A stretch of 51,820 bases of DNA from Akkermansia muciniphila (GTDB lineage Bacteria > Verrucomicrobiota > Verrucomicrobiia > Verrucomicrobiales > DEV007): positions 1-51,820 of the forward strand of contig CAMCXS010000042.1 of assembly GCA_945883495.1 (NCBI GenBank). Reading direction: 5' to 3'. The notes below the pieces were generated by a model. The model was not told the DNA's origin and ran no database searches. It saw only the letters and a list, made by a program, of their open reading frames with translations. How positions within the stretch are numbered: position 1 is the stretch's first letter; the number at the start of each line of letters is the position of its first letter. Below, piece by piece: positions 32,643 to 41,070 of this stretch. The position numbers and the translations under genes are program-made.

Positions 32643-33542
32643 TCAGGCAAAGTTTGCGGCGAACTCGAGCCCAGCCAGCCAGGCGTCTTCCACCCGAGAA
32701 GCCCGCACCGCGTCTCCCACGAAATGGCCCCCCGTCGGAAGCCCGGGTACCCGGAGCGGCTCGGCAACCCGCGCAAACCGCCACCGATGCCCCAACCCGG
32801 CGGCGAAGGAATTTGCCGGAAGCCCCCAAGCCTCTTCGATCATCGGACGCACCAAATCTGGATACGCTTCCAACGGCCGCTCCAGATGCTCCCGGCTAAA
32901 CGCCTCGGAAAGGTGCGCCACCAGCACCGTGAATCCCGGCAAGATCCGGCCCGGCTTGTGGTTTTCGCACGCGGTCCAAGCCAGCGGCGCCGCTGGATCG
33001 GGATTACGCAACGCATACGCCTCCGAGGTGCGCCCCAGCCACTCCCCGCGATATGCCAGAATGACTGCCACGCAGGGCACGTAGTCGAACCCGGCGGGAT
33101 CGATCCCAAACAGACGCGCCGTCTGCGGCCAAGGCGCGGTGCTGATCACCTCATCGAATTCTCCTCGCAACGTTCGCGCCTCCTCAATCGCCGTCTCCAA
33201 GCGAACCTCCAGCCCACCAGCCAGGTCGCGGACGAGGCGGCTGTTCCCGTCTCGATGAAACCAACGATCCTCCTCTCGCCCCTCGCCGGGAAGGATCGGA
33301 GCGCTCAGCCGCTGCAAGTGATCCCCCGACGCAGCGGTTGCTGCCTCGCGGAAGCGCTCATCCCGGATCGTGAAATACTGCGCACCGTGATCGACGACAT
33401 GGCCCTCCCAACGCTTGGAAGCACAACGCCCGCCCAAGCCCCGGGACTTTTCGAAGATCACCACCTCATATCCCCGGCGCACCAACTCCCGGGCGGCCGC
33501 CACGCCCGCCAATCCAGCCCCAATGATCGCCACTCGTTGCAT
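32643..33542 (-). CDS. NAD(P)/FAD-dependent amine-oxidase-like oxidoreductase (renalase-like)
   Basis: Flavoprotein of 299 residues. The dinucleotide-binding motif [20 protein letters not shown] with a [13 protein letters not shown] follow-up is clear, and a C-terminal FAD contact [18 protein letters not shown] closes the fold. The size and the phrase [18 protein letters not shown] match bacterial renalase-like NAD(P)-binding proteins often found beside photolyases. Possible roles are reduction of the photolyase flavin or of a nicotinamide by-product. It heads the minus-strand photolyase group. Confidence 0.85.
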   Translation of the reverse strand: MQRVAIIGAGLAGVAAARELVRRGYEVVIFEKSRGLGGRCASKRWEGHVVDHGAQYFTIRDERFREAATAASGDHLQRLSAPILPGEGREEDRWFHRDGNSRLVRDLAGGLEVRLETAIEEARTLRGEFDEVISTAPWPQTARLFGIDPAGFDYVPCVAVILAYRGEWLGRTSEAYALRNPDPAAPLAWTACENHKPGRILPGFTVLVAHLSEAFSREHLERPLEAYPDLVRPMIEEAWGLPANSFAAGLGHRWRFARVAEPLRVPGLPTGGHFVGDAVRASRVEDAWLAGLEFAANFA

Positions 33543-33637
33543 CCGGAGGGAAGAACGATCCAGGCGCCCGGGCCGATGCGCTTGCGGCGCTGATTTACAC
33601 GGGTTAAATGGCGATATTCATCACCTGGTTCCCCGCA

Positions 33638-34546
33638 CTACGCGTAACGGCGCGCTGCTGGTAGCGGCCGGGTCTCCTGTTCCCGCTCCCAATGCGTCGC
33701 GGCGCGGAATTCCCGAGGGCTGACGCCTTTTTGCTCACGAAAGCGGCGATTGAAATTCGAGAGGTTGGCAAACCCACTCTCCAACGCCACTTCGCTCACC
33801 GGCAGATCCGTTTCCAGCAGCAGCCGGGAAGCCATGCTGATCCGCAACTCATGGAGATACCCCACGAGCGTCTTCCCGGTGCTTGCCTTGAAAAACCGGC
33901 AAAACGCCGCCGGCGTCAGATGAGCCACCGCCGCCACTTCGTCCAACGTTACCGGTTCCGCAACCCGCTGTTGCAAATACCGGACCACCCGGTCCATCCG
34001 CTCGATCTGCCCGGGCCGCAACGATGGTCGATACCCCGGGCTGGCCAAGGGAATCCGTTCGGTGGACCGCCCCAAATCCCGCAACAACAGCAGAAAGCTC
34101 GCAAAGCGTTCCAATTCATCTTGTTCCGGCAAGGCCAAGATCCGCTCGGCCGCCTCCCGTCGCGTTCGTCCGAGGAACTCAAAGCCGCGGGCCGCCTCTT
34201 CCAGGAACCTCGCCACCACGGCCATCTCTTCCCGCCCCAACAGATCTTCCCCTAACGTTTTCGCCGAAAACTGCAGCACCGCCAGCGCCGGCCGGCTCCA
34301 GTCTTCCTCATCGGCTTCCGCCGGATGCAACGCGTGAGGCACGTTCGGACCGTTCAAAAAAAGCGAGCCGGGCTCCATCCTTCCTATGAAGTCTCCGGAA
34401 ATGTAGGTCCCGGTATTCTTGAGGACAAGCAGCAGATCAAGCTCCGGATGAAAGTGATACACCGGCCAAACGTCACGATCGATCTTGAAAACAAACGAGC
34501 GCCGCCCGCTGGTAGGAATGTATTCGAATTGGGGCCGGACCTGCAT
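33638..34546 (-). CDS. AraC-family transcriptional regulator
   Basis: Regulator of 302 residues. The N-terminal cupin sensor (WPVYHFHPELDLLLVLKNTG, GDFIGRMEPGSLFLNGPNVP) is typical of AraC proteins sensing small molecules. The C-terminal pair of helix-turn-helices is TLDEVAAVAHLTPAAFCRFF and PVSEVALESGFANLSNFNRR, ending in GVSPREFR. I start at MQVRPQFEY because the frame upstream is repetitive, non-coding sequence. Its target is not obvious; neighbours are argG and the photolyase cluster. Confidence 0.92.
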   Translation of the reverse strand: MQVRPQFEYIPTSGRRSFVFKIDRDVWPVYHFHPELDLLLVLKNTGTYISGDFIGRMEPGSLFLNGPNVPHALHPAEADEEDWSRPALAVLQFSAKTLGEDLLGREEMAVVARFLEEAARGFEFLGRTRREAAERILALPEQDELERFASFLLLLRDLGRSTERIPLASPGYRPSLRPGQIERMDRVVRYLQQRVAEPVTLDEVAAVAHLTPAAFCRFFKASTGKTLVGYLHELRISMASRLLLETDLPVSEVALESGFANLSNFNRRFREQKGVSPREFRAATHWEREQETRPLPAARRYA

Positions 34547-34568
34547 AGGTGCGCGCGCCGCTCGCGCG

Positions 34569-34758
34569 GTTGATGGTTGATCGTTGATGGGAAAAATCCA
34601 GTCAAAACCGAGGCGACGGCCGTCATGGACAACCTGGCAGCCGTCACGGAGCATCTGACGCCCATCCAGAGGCGGATCGTCATCCGGAGCCATCTGACCG
34701 CCGTCGGATCCATCGCGCCCCTCCCCAGAAGCCCCGCGGAGGGTTGATGGCTGATGGG
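34569..34758. repeat. degenerate short repeats between the AraC gene and argG
   Basis: The gap of about 330 bases has no gene. Two GGTTGATGG-type tracts (34568-34591 and 34742-34758) flank a run of degenerate units of about 21 bases (34622-34642, 34643-34663, 34679-34702) that share the pattern GTCA-N-GGA-N-CATCTGAC-N-CC. The units drift in length and sequence. The argG promoter must lie in or just after this region, but I see no clear boxes. Confidence 0.45.
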
Positions 34759-34880
34759 CGAGAATGGTTTTTGGGCAGCTGGCTATCCCGAGCACGATCC
34801 CGAGCACTCCACCACTCGACGCGCGCTCGCGCGCCACCTCCCACTTGCAACTCACGCGCGGCACCTTATCTGTCCCGCCG

Positions 34881-36170
34881 ATGAAGATCGTTCTCGCCTA
34901 CTCCGGAGGTCTCGACACCAGCGTGTTGCTGAAATGGCTCGGCCAAGTCTATGACGCCGAAATCATTGCCTTTTGCTCCGACGTCGGCCAAGAGGAGGAA
35001 CTCGATGGCCTAGAAGCCAAAGCGTTGGCCACCGGAGCCAGCAAGTGCATCATCGGCGACCAGAAAGAGGAGTTTGCCCGGGACTTCATCTTTCCGATGC
35101 TCCAGGCGAACGCGATTTACGAGGGCCAATACCTGCTCGGCACCAGCATCGCCCGTCCTTGCATCGCCAAGGGGATGCTCGACGTCGTGAAGCAAGAAAG
35201 CGCCCACGCCATCGCCCACGGCGCTACCGGCAAGGGCAACGACCAGGTCCGCTTCGAGCTCACCGCCGCCGCCTTGGCTCCGGATATCGACGTCATTGCT
35301 CCCTGGCGCGATGCCCGTTTCCGCGCCCAATTCCCCGGCCGCGCGGAAATGATCGCCTACGCCGCAGAGAACCAAATCCCCGTCCAAGCTTCCGCGAAGA
35401 AGCCCTACAGCATGGACCGCAATCTTCTCCACATCAGCTTCGAAAGCGGCATGCTTGAGGATCCCTGGTTCGATTCCAGCCACCCCTCCAACAAGGAAAT
35501 GTTTGTCCTCAGCGTTTCTCCCGAGGACGCCCCGGATCAGCCAGAATACGTGGAACTGCTCTTTGAGAAAGGAGACTGCGTTGGTTTGCGTTGTGACCGC
35601 TTGGGCGACCTCGTCAGCGCCTTGGGATTGACGCCCACCGGCGAGAAGGACGGCTATACGCTCTTCACGCCCTATGGCGTCATGAAGGTTCTCAATCGCC
35701 TTGGTGGCGACCACGGAGTTGGGCGGGTCGATATGGTGGAAAACCGGTTCGTCGGCATGAAATCCCGTGGCGTGTATGAAACCCCTGGCGGGGCGATCCT
35801 CCTGGCCGCGCACCGCGATCTGGAAAGCCTCACGATGGATCGCGAGGTCATGCTGCTGCGTGATTCCTTGATCCCGAAGTATGCTCAACTTGTCTACAAC
35901 GGCTTCTGGTTCGCCCCGGAACGCCATGCGCTACAGGCGCTGGTCACGGAGAGCCAGCAAAACGTCACCGGCGAGGTCCGGGTGAAACTGTACAAGGGCA
36001 ACGTGATCCGCGCCGGCCGCAAGTCCCCCCGCAGCCTCTACCGCGAAGCCGTGGCCACGATGGAGGCCGATCCAACCCAGGCTTACAACCAAGACGACGC
36101 CACCGGCTTCATCCGTTTGAATGGACTACGCCTGAAGAACGAGGCGCTCCGGGATCAGCGGAAAAGCTGA
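34881..36170 (+). CDS. argG: argininosuccinate synthase
   Basis: Joins citrulline and aspartate with ATP in arginine biosynthesis. The 429-residue protein starts at [19 protein letters not shown], the PP-loop ATP-binding signature. [14 protein letters not shown] is the second family signature, and [29 protein letters not shown] and [20 protein letters not shown] follow in the usual order. Length is normal. It stands alone, with no other arg gene in view. The start is the ATG of [10 protein letters not shown]; the open frame upstream runs into repeats. Confidence 0.97.
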   Translation: MKIVLAYSGGLDTSVLLKWLGQVYDAEIIAFCSDVGQEEELDGLEAKALATGASKCIIGDQKEEFARDFIFPMLQANAIYEGQYLLGTSIARPCIAKGMLDVVKQESAHAIAHGATGKGNDQVRFELTAAALAPDIDVIAPWRDARFRAQFPGRAEMIAYAAENQIPVQASAKKPYSMDRNLLHISFESGMLEDPWFDSSHPSNKEMFVLSVSPEDAPDQPEYVELLFEKGDCVGLRCDRLGDLVSALGLTPTGEKDGYTLFTPYGVMKVLNRLGGDHGVGRVDMVENRFVGMKSRGVYETPGGAILLAAHRDLESLTMDREVMLLRDSLIPKYAQLVYNGFWFAPERHALQALVTESQQNVTGEVRVKLYKGNVIRAGRKSPRSLYREAVATMEADPTQAYNQDDATGFIRLNGLRLKNEALRDQRKS

Positions 36171-36194
36171 TGTCACAGAGGCGGCGCTCGCGAC

Positions 36195-36224
36195 CAGATC
36201 TCTTTGTCACCCCGAGGAGATCTG
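36195..36224 (+). promoter_or_regulatory. inverted repeat covering the ribosome-binding site of the SUMF1-like gene
   Basis: CAGATCTC (36195-36202) and GAGATCTG (36217-36224) are perfect 8-base inverted arms with a 14-base loop. The right arm partly covers the GAGGAG ribosome-binding site, which lies nine bases before the ATG. Folding of the mRNA could therefore hide the site. No T tract follows, so it is not a terminator for argG. Confidence 0.4.
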
Positions 36225-36228
36225 ATCG

Positions 36229-37473
36229 ATGAGTGTCATCCTGCTCACCCCAGCCAAGAGCCGTTCACGCTCGCTCTGGAAGCCGTTTCCCTGGAAGCGC
36301 GCCGCCCGGCTCTGGCCCTTTGCCTTGACGCTCGCCTTGGGCTGGGCAGGGGGCTTTCTCCACGGCAGCTATCGGGGCGCTGACCGGGCGATTTCCGTCG
36401 AAGAAGCCCCCGTGCTTCCCGTAGAGCAGATTGCCACCGCCGCTTCGGTGCCGCCAGCCGCCGCCCGGACGCCAGCTCCAAGCCGGCCTGCTCCCACGCC
36501 TTCCGTCCCGGAGCCGATCCCGGTGAGCTCGAAGGTGGCGTCCGCGGCCGTCCCTCCAAGACCGCCAGCCGCCGCCCTGGCCAAAACCGCACCGAGCCCG
36601 GAGCCCGCAAAGCTGCCCAGTCACATCCGCGTCTCCAGCCAGCCCGAGAAAGCCGAGGTGTATGCCGCCGAGAAATTCCTCGGACTGACCCCGTTGGACC
36701 TGCCCGACGTCCCTGCCGGGAATTACACTTTCCGCGTGGAAAAGGAACGCCACACCCGCAAGCTCGTGGAAGCCCGGGTCAAGGCGGGCGCCTCCGTGGA
36801 ACTTGACGTGGAGCTGCAATACGATCCCGAGCCCCGCACCGGCAAACCATTTACCAGCGGCCACGGAATCCGCATGCAGTGGATCCCTTGGCTCCAAGGC
36901 TGGGCAGCCGCCGTGGAACTGCCCCAATCCGCCTACGAAGCGGTCGCTCACGAGAACCCCAGCGAGCACAAGGAGCCCGGACTTCCCGTCACCAACGTGA
37001 CCTGGGCCAAGGCGATGACGTTCTGCGATCTGCTCACTATTGCCGAACGGGGGCTCGGCTTCTTGCCTGAGGGGTATGCCTACGCCCTCCCGTCGGACGA
37101 TGAATGGAGCCGCCTCGCCAAGGACACGCCCTTAACTCAGGCGGTGACCAGCCTCCGCGCTCCCCGGGAAGCCCCCGCCCCAGTGGGATCCCTCGCCGCC
37201 AATGCTCTAGGCCTCCACGATGTCCGGGGCAACGTCTGGGAATGGTGCCGTGATTCCTACACCGCCGAGGTGCATCGGCGGCAAGTGACCGAGAACGCCA
37301 CTGGCGATCCATCCCGGATCAACCAACGCTACAAAGTCCTGCGCGGCGGCAGTTGGAACCGGACCAGCGAGAGCAATCTCGGCTTAGGATTCCGGCTGGC
37401 TGCGGACGGAAATAGCCACAGCGACTACGAGACCGGATTCCGGGTCATTCTCGTGAAGGCGGATCTGCCGTGA
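36229..37473 (+). CDS. membrane-anchored PEGA and SUMF1/FGE-sulfatase domain protein
   Basis: Protein of 414 residues. A basic N-terminus and one transmembrane helix (ARLWPFALTLALGWAGGFL) are followed by a long Pro/Ala-rich linker (about 60-130). A PEGA domain comes next (about 133-205: IRVSSQPEKAEVYAAEKFLG, GLTPLDLPDVPAGNYTFRVE), then a SUMF1-like domain (about 215-414: LPVTNVTWAKAMTFCDLL, ALPSDDEWSRLA, VRGNVWEWCRDSY, VLRGGSWNR, ETGFRVIL). The SUMF1 fold is often used as a binding module; the active-site cysteines of true sulfatase-activating enzymes are not evident and no sulfatase gene is near. Probably periplasmic. Confidence 0.83.
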   Translation: MSVILLTPAKSRSRSLWKPFPWKRAARLWPFALTLALGWAGGFLHGSYRGADRAISVEEAPVLPVEQIATAASVPPAAARTPAPSRPAPTPSVPEPIPVSSKVASAAVPPRPPAAALAKTAPSPEPAKLPSHIRVSSQPEKAEVYAAEKFLGLTPLDLPDVPAGNYTFRVEKERHTRKLVEARVKAGASVELDVELQYDPEPRTGKPFTSGHGIRMQWIPWLQGWAAAVELPQSAYEAVAHENPSEHKEPGLPVTNVTWAKAMTFCDLLTIAERGLGFLPEGYAYALPSDDEWSRLAKDTPLTQAVTSLRAPREAPAPVGSLAANALGLHDVRGNVWEWCRDSYTAEVHRRQVTENATGDPSRINQRYKVLRGGSWNRTSESNLGLGFRLAADGNSHSDYETGFRVILVKADLP

Positions 37474-37480
37474 TCCAGCG

Positions 37481-37996
37481 TCAGGCCACCTGCTCTTCGC
37501 GATTGTCGAGGAGCTTTTTCAGGTGCTCCAAGCCGTAGCGATACCGCGACGCCACCGTGTTGGGGGATTCCCCGAGCTGCGTTGCGATTTGCGCAAAGGT
37601 CAACCCGCCCCAGATTTTCAAGGCGATCACCTCCCGGTGTTTTTCCGGGATCCGCGACAGCGCGTCTTGCACCGATTTGGCGAAGAGTTCGTTGTCGCCA
37701 TCGAACTCAAACAGCGCGTCCTCGGCGTCCGGGCGTTCTTCGGCGACGAGATGCTCGCGCTCTTCCCGGCGCAAATTGGACCGAGCGCGATCGATCGCGC
37801 AACGGCGGATGTTGGTGTACACGAGGCTGGACGTCTCCTCGGTGATCCGGCCTTGGCAGGTTTTCCACGTTTTAACGAGCGCGTCCTGCAACACATCTTC
37901 CGCATCCGCCTGAGAACGGGTCTGCTGGCGGGCATAGAAGAGCCACTTGGCGCTGTTCGCCTCCAGCCAGTCTTGCCATTCCCGCCGGTTTGTCAT
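37481..37996 (-). CDS. ECF-like RNA polymerase sigma factor
   Basis: Sigma-70 family protein of 171 residues. Region 2 is WLFYARQQTRSQADAEDVLQ and DALVKTWKT; region 4 is LSRIPEKHREVIALKIWGGL, TFAQIATQLGESPNTVASRY and RYGLEHLKKLL, a clear helix-turn-helix. No anti-sigma gene is next to it. I use the ATG of MTNRREW, with a GGAA stretch five bases upstream; a longer frame adds 18 residues. Its 3' end is eight bases from the SUMF1-like gene, convergent. Confidence 0.88.
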   Translation of the reverse strand: MTNRREWQDWLEANSAKWLFYARQQTRSQADAEDVLQDALVKTWKTCQGRITEETSSLVYTNIRRCAIDRARSNLRREEREHLVAEERPDAEDALFEFDGDNELFAKSVQDALSRIPEKHREVIALKIWGGLTFAQIATQLGESPNTVASRYRYGLEHLKKLLDNREEQVA

Positions 37997-38048
37997 TGAG
38001 TTCCGCGTTGCCGGATCTTTCTCGACAATGTAAAACGGTTTCCCCGTC

Positions 38049-38389
38049 ATGGTGCGAAAATCTGCCCAGTTTTTAGCTGCGCCCGTCGCCGAGTGGCTCG
38101 TGCTTCTCCTGGTGGCACATTTGGCATTTGAGACGGTGTCGGTGGCTAGGGAATTCGAGGGAGTTCTTTATCATACCCTGACAGTCAACTCTTCTCAACA
38201 ACGCTTGCGTTTGTTTTGGCGGAATGAGGCTGGTCAGTCTTACAATTTTTTCTGGCACTGGACTGTCCGGACGAGCTTTACTTGGATGGGGCCATCTCTG
38301 AGTTTTACTTGCGCGGGGAATCCTCAGAGATCCCATTTACGACCGATTTCGGCGCAATTTTTGCTCTGACTGAGCCAGCCGCCAAATAG
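38049..38389 (+). pseudogene. decayed phosphodiester glycosidase (NAGPA/YigE type) remnant
   Basis: One frame opens at 38049 with a signal-peptide-like stretch (EWLVLLLVAHLAF) and REFEGVLYHTLTVN ... RLRLFWRNEAGQSYNFF, which looks like the N-terminus of exported phosphodiester glycosidases. From 38255 a different frame reads ALDCPDELYLDGAISEFYLR, then TTDFGAIFALTEPAAK and a stop at 38389, which is the usual C-terminus (the ALYLDGSIS and FGxIxAL motifs). The two ends are joined out of frame and the central, catalytic part of the family is absent, so an internal deletion and frameshift have destroyed the gene. Confidence 0.65.
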
Positions 38390-38506
38390 ACATGAGCAAA
38401 AACGCGTCCAGAATGAGTCGTTGCCAATGCGTACGGAATTGAACGCCCCACAGCTTTGCTTACTCTGACAATTGACTTTAGCGAAATTTGTCCTGCCTTT
38501 AAGCTC

Positions 38507-39352
38507 ATGCATTCCTTCCGTCTCGCCGTGATTTTCTTCGGGGCAGCCGCTACCGCGGTTCTGGCCAATCCTGCGGCAGCCCCAGTTGAATCTTCCCGCG
38601 AGCTGAATGGACCGCCGACCGTTGTGGACCGGGCCGCTCCCAAGCGGTTGCAGGTCGATGATAGCTGCGCCGGAAGACTCCAGACTGGGGAACCTCAGTT
38701 CTCCGAGCCCGATGGCCTCGACACCGTGCGTTTTCCAGTGACCAATCTGACGGACGCTCCTCTGAAGATCCGGGTCGCGACTTGTTTCATCCGTTCCGAT
38801 GGCGAGGTCGTCCCCAATCCCTACGCGGAAATTAAGGGCGGTTTCGAGGGCATGACCCGCGGCTTTTTGGGCGTGCTCTCGCTCGGCGCTTCGGAGATGG
38901 CCATCGTGAACGAGGGCTGTGATGCCACGATCCTCACCTCTCACGTCCTCGCCCCACGCCAGGAACTCATCGTGGAACACCAACTCCCTTATGCCTGCGA
39001 CCAAGTGGTGGGGTCGCGTTCCCGGGTTTGCGTCGTCACCGAAACCGTGAACGCGGATCATGCCAAGGAAGTGCGCCGCATCATGAAGGAGCAATACTGG
39101 AAAGTGCGCGACAGCTACTTCCAGGAGCGGCTCAGCGAAACCCAGCGTTGGGAGGAGCTCCGCAATCGGCTCGACAACGAACGCGCCTCCCTGGAACCGC
39201 TCAGCGAGGCTTACCACAAAGCCATGGACGCCTACTGGAAGGCTCACCAATCCCACCAAGCCAAGCTGGCCGCCCTCGAATCCAAGTTCCTCACGTTTGC
39301 CCGCTCCCAGGAGGAATCTCTACGCAGCGCTCTGAGTCCGGAGAAGCCGTAA
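38507..39352 (+). CDS. exported protein of unknown function with C-terminal coiled coil
   Basis: Protein of 281 residues with a signal peptide (MHSFRLAVIFFGAAATAVLA). The middle part (VRFPVTNLTDAPLKIRVATC, then GASEMAIVNEGCDATI) looks like a beta-sandwich domain. The C-terminal third is a charged coiled coil (about 195-275: VRRIMKEQYWKVRDSYFQER and on). No family is certain. I start at the signal peptide Met; the frame is open 17 codons further upstream. A good terminator follows 26 bases after the stop. Confidence 0.65.
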   Translation: MHSFRLAVIFFGAAATAVLANPAAAPVESSRELNGPPTVVDRAAPKRLQVDDSCAGRLQTGEPQFSEPDGLDTVRFPVTNLTDAPLKIRVATCFIRSDGEVVPNPYAEIKGGFEGMTRGFLGVLSLGASEMAIVNEGCDATILTSHVLAPRQELIVEHQLPYACDQVVGSRSRVCVVTETVNADHAKEVRRIMKEQYWKVRDSYFQERLSETQRWEELRNRLDNERASLEPLSEAYHKAMDAYWKAHQSHQAKLAALESKFLTFARSQEESLRSALSPEKP

Positions 39353-39378
39353 GAGCCCTGAGATCAAACTTCCGCCAC

Positions 39379-39409
39379 AAGGGGCATCCGCAAGGATCGC
39401 CCTTTTTTT
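39379..39409 (+). terminator. intrinsic terminator after the exported-protein gene
   Basis: AAGGGGCATCC and GGATCGCCCTT form a stem with a two-base internal mismatch and a GCAA tetraloop, followed by seven T. It is 26 bases past the stop and correctly oriented. Confidence 0.8.
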
Positions 39410-39449
39410 ACAGGCCTGAATTTAGTTAAGAAAATCAAATAATCAAGGC

Positions 39450-39478
39450 TTGCATAATTCCTTAAAGTCCTGAATTAT
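39450..39478 (+). promoter_or_regulatory. candidate sigma-70 promoter of the outer-membrane barrel gene
   Basis: TTGCAT, a 17-base spacer and AATTAT in an AT-rich stretch just after a terminator. The start codon lies 51 bases beyond and is preceded by a strong AGGAGA at 39517-39522, seven bases from the ATG, which suggests high expression. Confidence 0.4.
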
Positions 39479-39529
39479 TGTGCGACAAGCCCCCACTTGG
39501 CTTGACTACCAAACTCAGGAGAACCCAAC

Positions 39530-40270
39530 ATGATCAAGAATCGTCACATCGTAGCTCTCGCTACTCTCGTCGCTGCCTCGGCAGTGGCCGGTCCTGCCGT
39601 CGAAAACCCAGTTTGCGCGGTCCCCTTCACCGGTGAACTCTCGGTCGGTTACGAAACCAACTACATCTTCCGGGGCGTCAACCTCGGTGAAGATGCTCCT
39701 TGGGCCAGCATCGGCCTCAACTTCCCGATTCATGAGAAGCTCAGCTTGGATGTCGGCACCTGGTACATCAACTCCACCAACAATCCCGATACCTTCGACG
39801 AACTCGATACCTACGCGTTCTTGAACTTCCAGGCGTTTGGTCTCGACGCCTCTCTCGGCGGCACTTGGTATTACTTCCCTGAGCCGGGCGGAAACACCGG
39901 GGAGCTCTCCCTCGGCCTCAGCAAGGATCTCAAGATCTTTGAACTCGGCGGTTTCGCTGCCTATGACCTCGGCGATGTTGGCGGTTGGTACTTCGAAACC
40001 CGCGCCCTGCGCACCTTCGCCCTCAGCGATTGCTTGGACCTCAACCTCGGCACCGGCATCAGCTTCACGGAAGACTACAGCTTCCGCACTCCCTTCCTCG
40101 GCGCGGATGGTTGGAACCATGCCTACGTCCGCCTCGGCCTCGGCTGGCACATGACGGAAACCGCCACGTTGAATACCTACGTTGGCGGGAACTTCGCCCT
40201 TGATGCCCTGGATGCCATCGACGACGCAGACCGTCTGCACGGTGGCGCGAGTGTTTCCGTGGCATTTTAA
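39530..40270 (+). CDS. outer-membrane beta-barrel protein, TorF-like putative porin
   Basis: Protein of 246 residues with a cleavable signal peptide (HIVALATLVAASAVAGPA). The rest alternates short beta strands ending in aromatic residues: GELSVGYETNYIFRGVNL, LSLDVGTWYINSTNN, DASLGGTWYYFPEPGG, FELGGFAAYDLGDVGGWYFE, and a final strand GGASVSVAF ending in Phe as outer-membrane barrels do. The opening matches putative porins of the TorF type. Strong ribosome-binding site, own promoter and own terminator point to an abundant, single-gene unit. Confidence 0.82.
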   Translation: MIKNRHIVALATLVAASAVAGPAVENPVCAVPFTGELSVGYETNYIFRGVNLGEDAPWASIGLNFPIHEKLSLDVGTWYINSTNNPDTFDELDTYAFLNFQAFGLDASLGGTWYYFPEPGGNTGELSLGLSKDLKIFELGGFAAYDLGDVGGWYFETRALRTFALSDCLDLNLGTGISFTEDYSFRTPFLGADGWNHAYVRLGLGWHMTETATLNTYVGGNFALDALDAIDDADRLHGGASVSVAF

Positions 40271-40304
40271 GCTGCCGCCGAAGCCCACATCAAGAATCTA
40301 GCAC

Positions 40305-40335
40305 AGGCCGTCCTCCTCGGAGGACGGCCTGTTTC
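40305..40335 (+). terminator. intrinsic terminator of the outer-membrane barrel gene
   Basis: A perfect 12-base inverted repeat (AGGCCGTCCTCC / GGAGGACGGCCT, two central bases) is followed by GTTTCGTT, 35 bases past the stop. The T tract is modest. The facing minus-strand gene ends 33 bases on, so the stem could act for both directions, but only the plus strand has T residues after it. Confidence 0.75.
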
Positions 40336-40362
40336 GTTCCGGAGATTCGGAATTCTTCGGGC

Positions 40363-41067
40363 TCAATCATCGAAATAGAGGATCCTTCCGCAGTTCTCGC
40401 AGTGCGTGATCTCTTGGTCCGTCTTTGCTTTGAGGATGGTGGACGTGGTCACCTTCATGTGACAGCCTTTGCACTGTCCCGCGGAAAGCGCGACGAGGGC
40501 GGATCCCTGCTTCGCTTTGACCAACCGATCGTAAATCGCCAGCAGCGTCGGTTCCACCTTGGCGGTGAAGGTCCGGCGCTCGGACTCCAGCTCCGCGATC
40601 TGCGCCTCGTTGTTGCGGCGCCTTTCTTCGAGCTGCTTCAGCTCGGCATCGACGAGTTCCTGCGTCCGGCGCAAGCCCGCCTCCGCCGCCGTCAACGCGG
40701 CCTTGAGTTGCTCGGATTTCTCCATGAACACGAGTTCCTCGTCTTCCAGCCGGCCGATGTCGCCTAGGTAACGTTCCACCTCGTGGCCGAGCGCCTGATA
40801 TTCCTCGTTCTTCTTGGTCTCGAACTGCTGGGTGCGGAGCCGTTGCAAGGTGTTGCGCCGGGTTTGGATATCCAGTTCCAAGCGCTTTACGAGCACTTCG
40901 TTCGCCTGGAACGCTTCCTTGGCCTTGGCCACGGCGGCTTGATCCCCGTTGAGCCGGGTCTTGGCCACCTCGATCATTCGAGGCATGTTGGCGATATCTT
41001 TGCGAAGCGCGAGAATGCGTAGGTCGCGATCTTGAACGATCAGCAGGGTTTCGAGGTCAGGCAGCAT
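40363..41067 (-). CDS. C4-type zinc-ribbon coiled-coil protein (CT398/DUF164-like)
   Basis: Protein of 234 residues: a long coiled coil (about 10-190) followed by a zinc ribbon with C199, C202, C223 and C226 (CKGCHMK ... HCENCGRILYFDD). This is the zf-RING_7 / CT398 family known from chlamydia and many other bacteria, cytoplasmic, with a proposed role near secretion or transcription. It starts three bases after nagZ ends and should be co-expressed with it. Confidence 0.88.
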   Translation of the reverse strand: MLPDLETLLIVQDRDLRILALRKDIANMPRMIEVAKTRLNGDQAAVAKAKEAFQANEVLVKRLELDIQTRRNTLQRLRTQQFETKKNEEYQALGHEVERYLGDIGRLEDEELVFMEKSEQLKAALTAAEAGLRRTQELVDAELKQLEERRRNNEAQIAELESERRTFTAKVEPTLLAIYDRLVKAKQGSALVALSAGQCKGCHMKVTTSTILKAKTDQEITHCENCGRILYFDD

Positions 41068-41070
41068 GAT

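Noticed and set aside
36229-37473. Formylglycine-generating enzyme with a sulfatase partner
   Set aside because: No sulfatase gene is adjacent and the catalytic cysteines are not evident; the DUF1501 protein is far away.
38049-38369. An intact 106-residue gene
   Set aside because: Its second half is out of frame with a clearly better reading of a phosphodiester glycosidase C-terminus, so it is described as a pseudogene.
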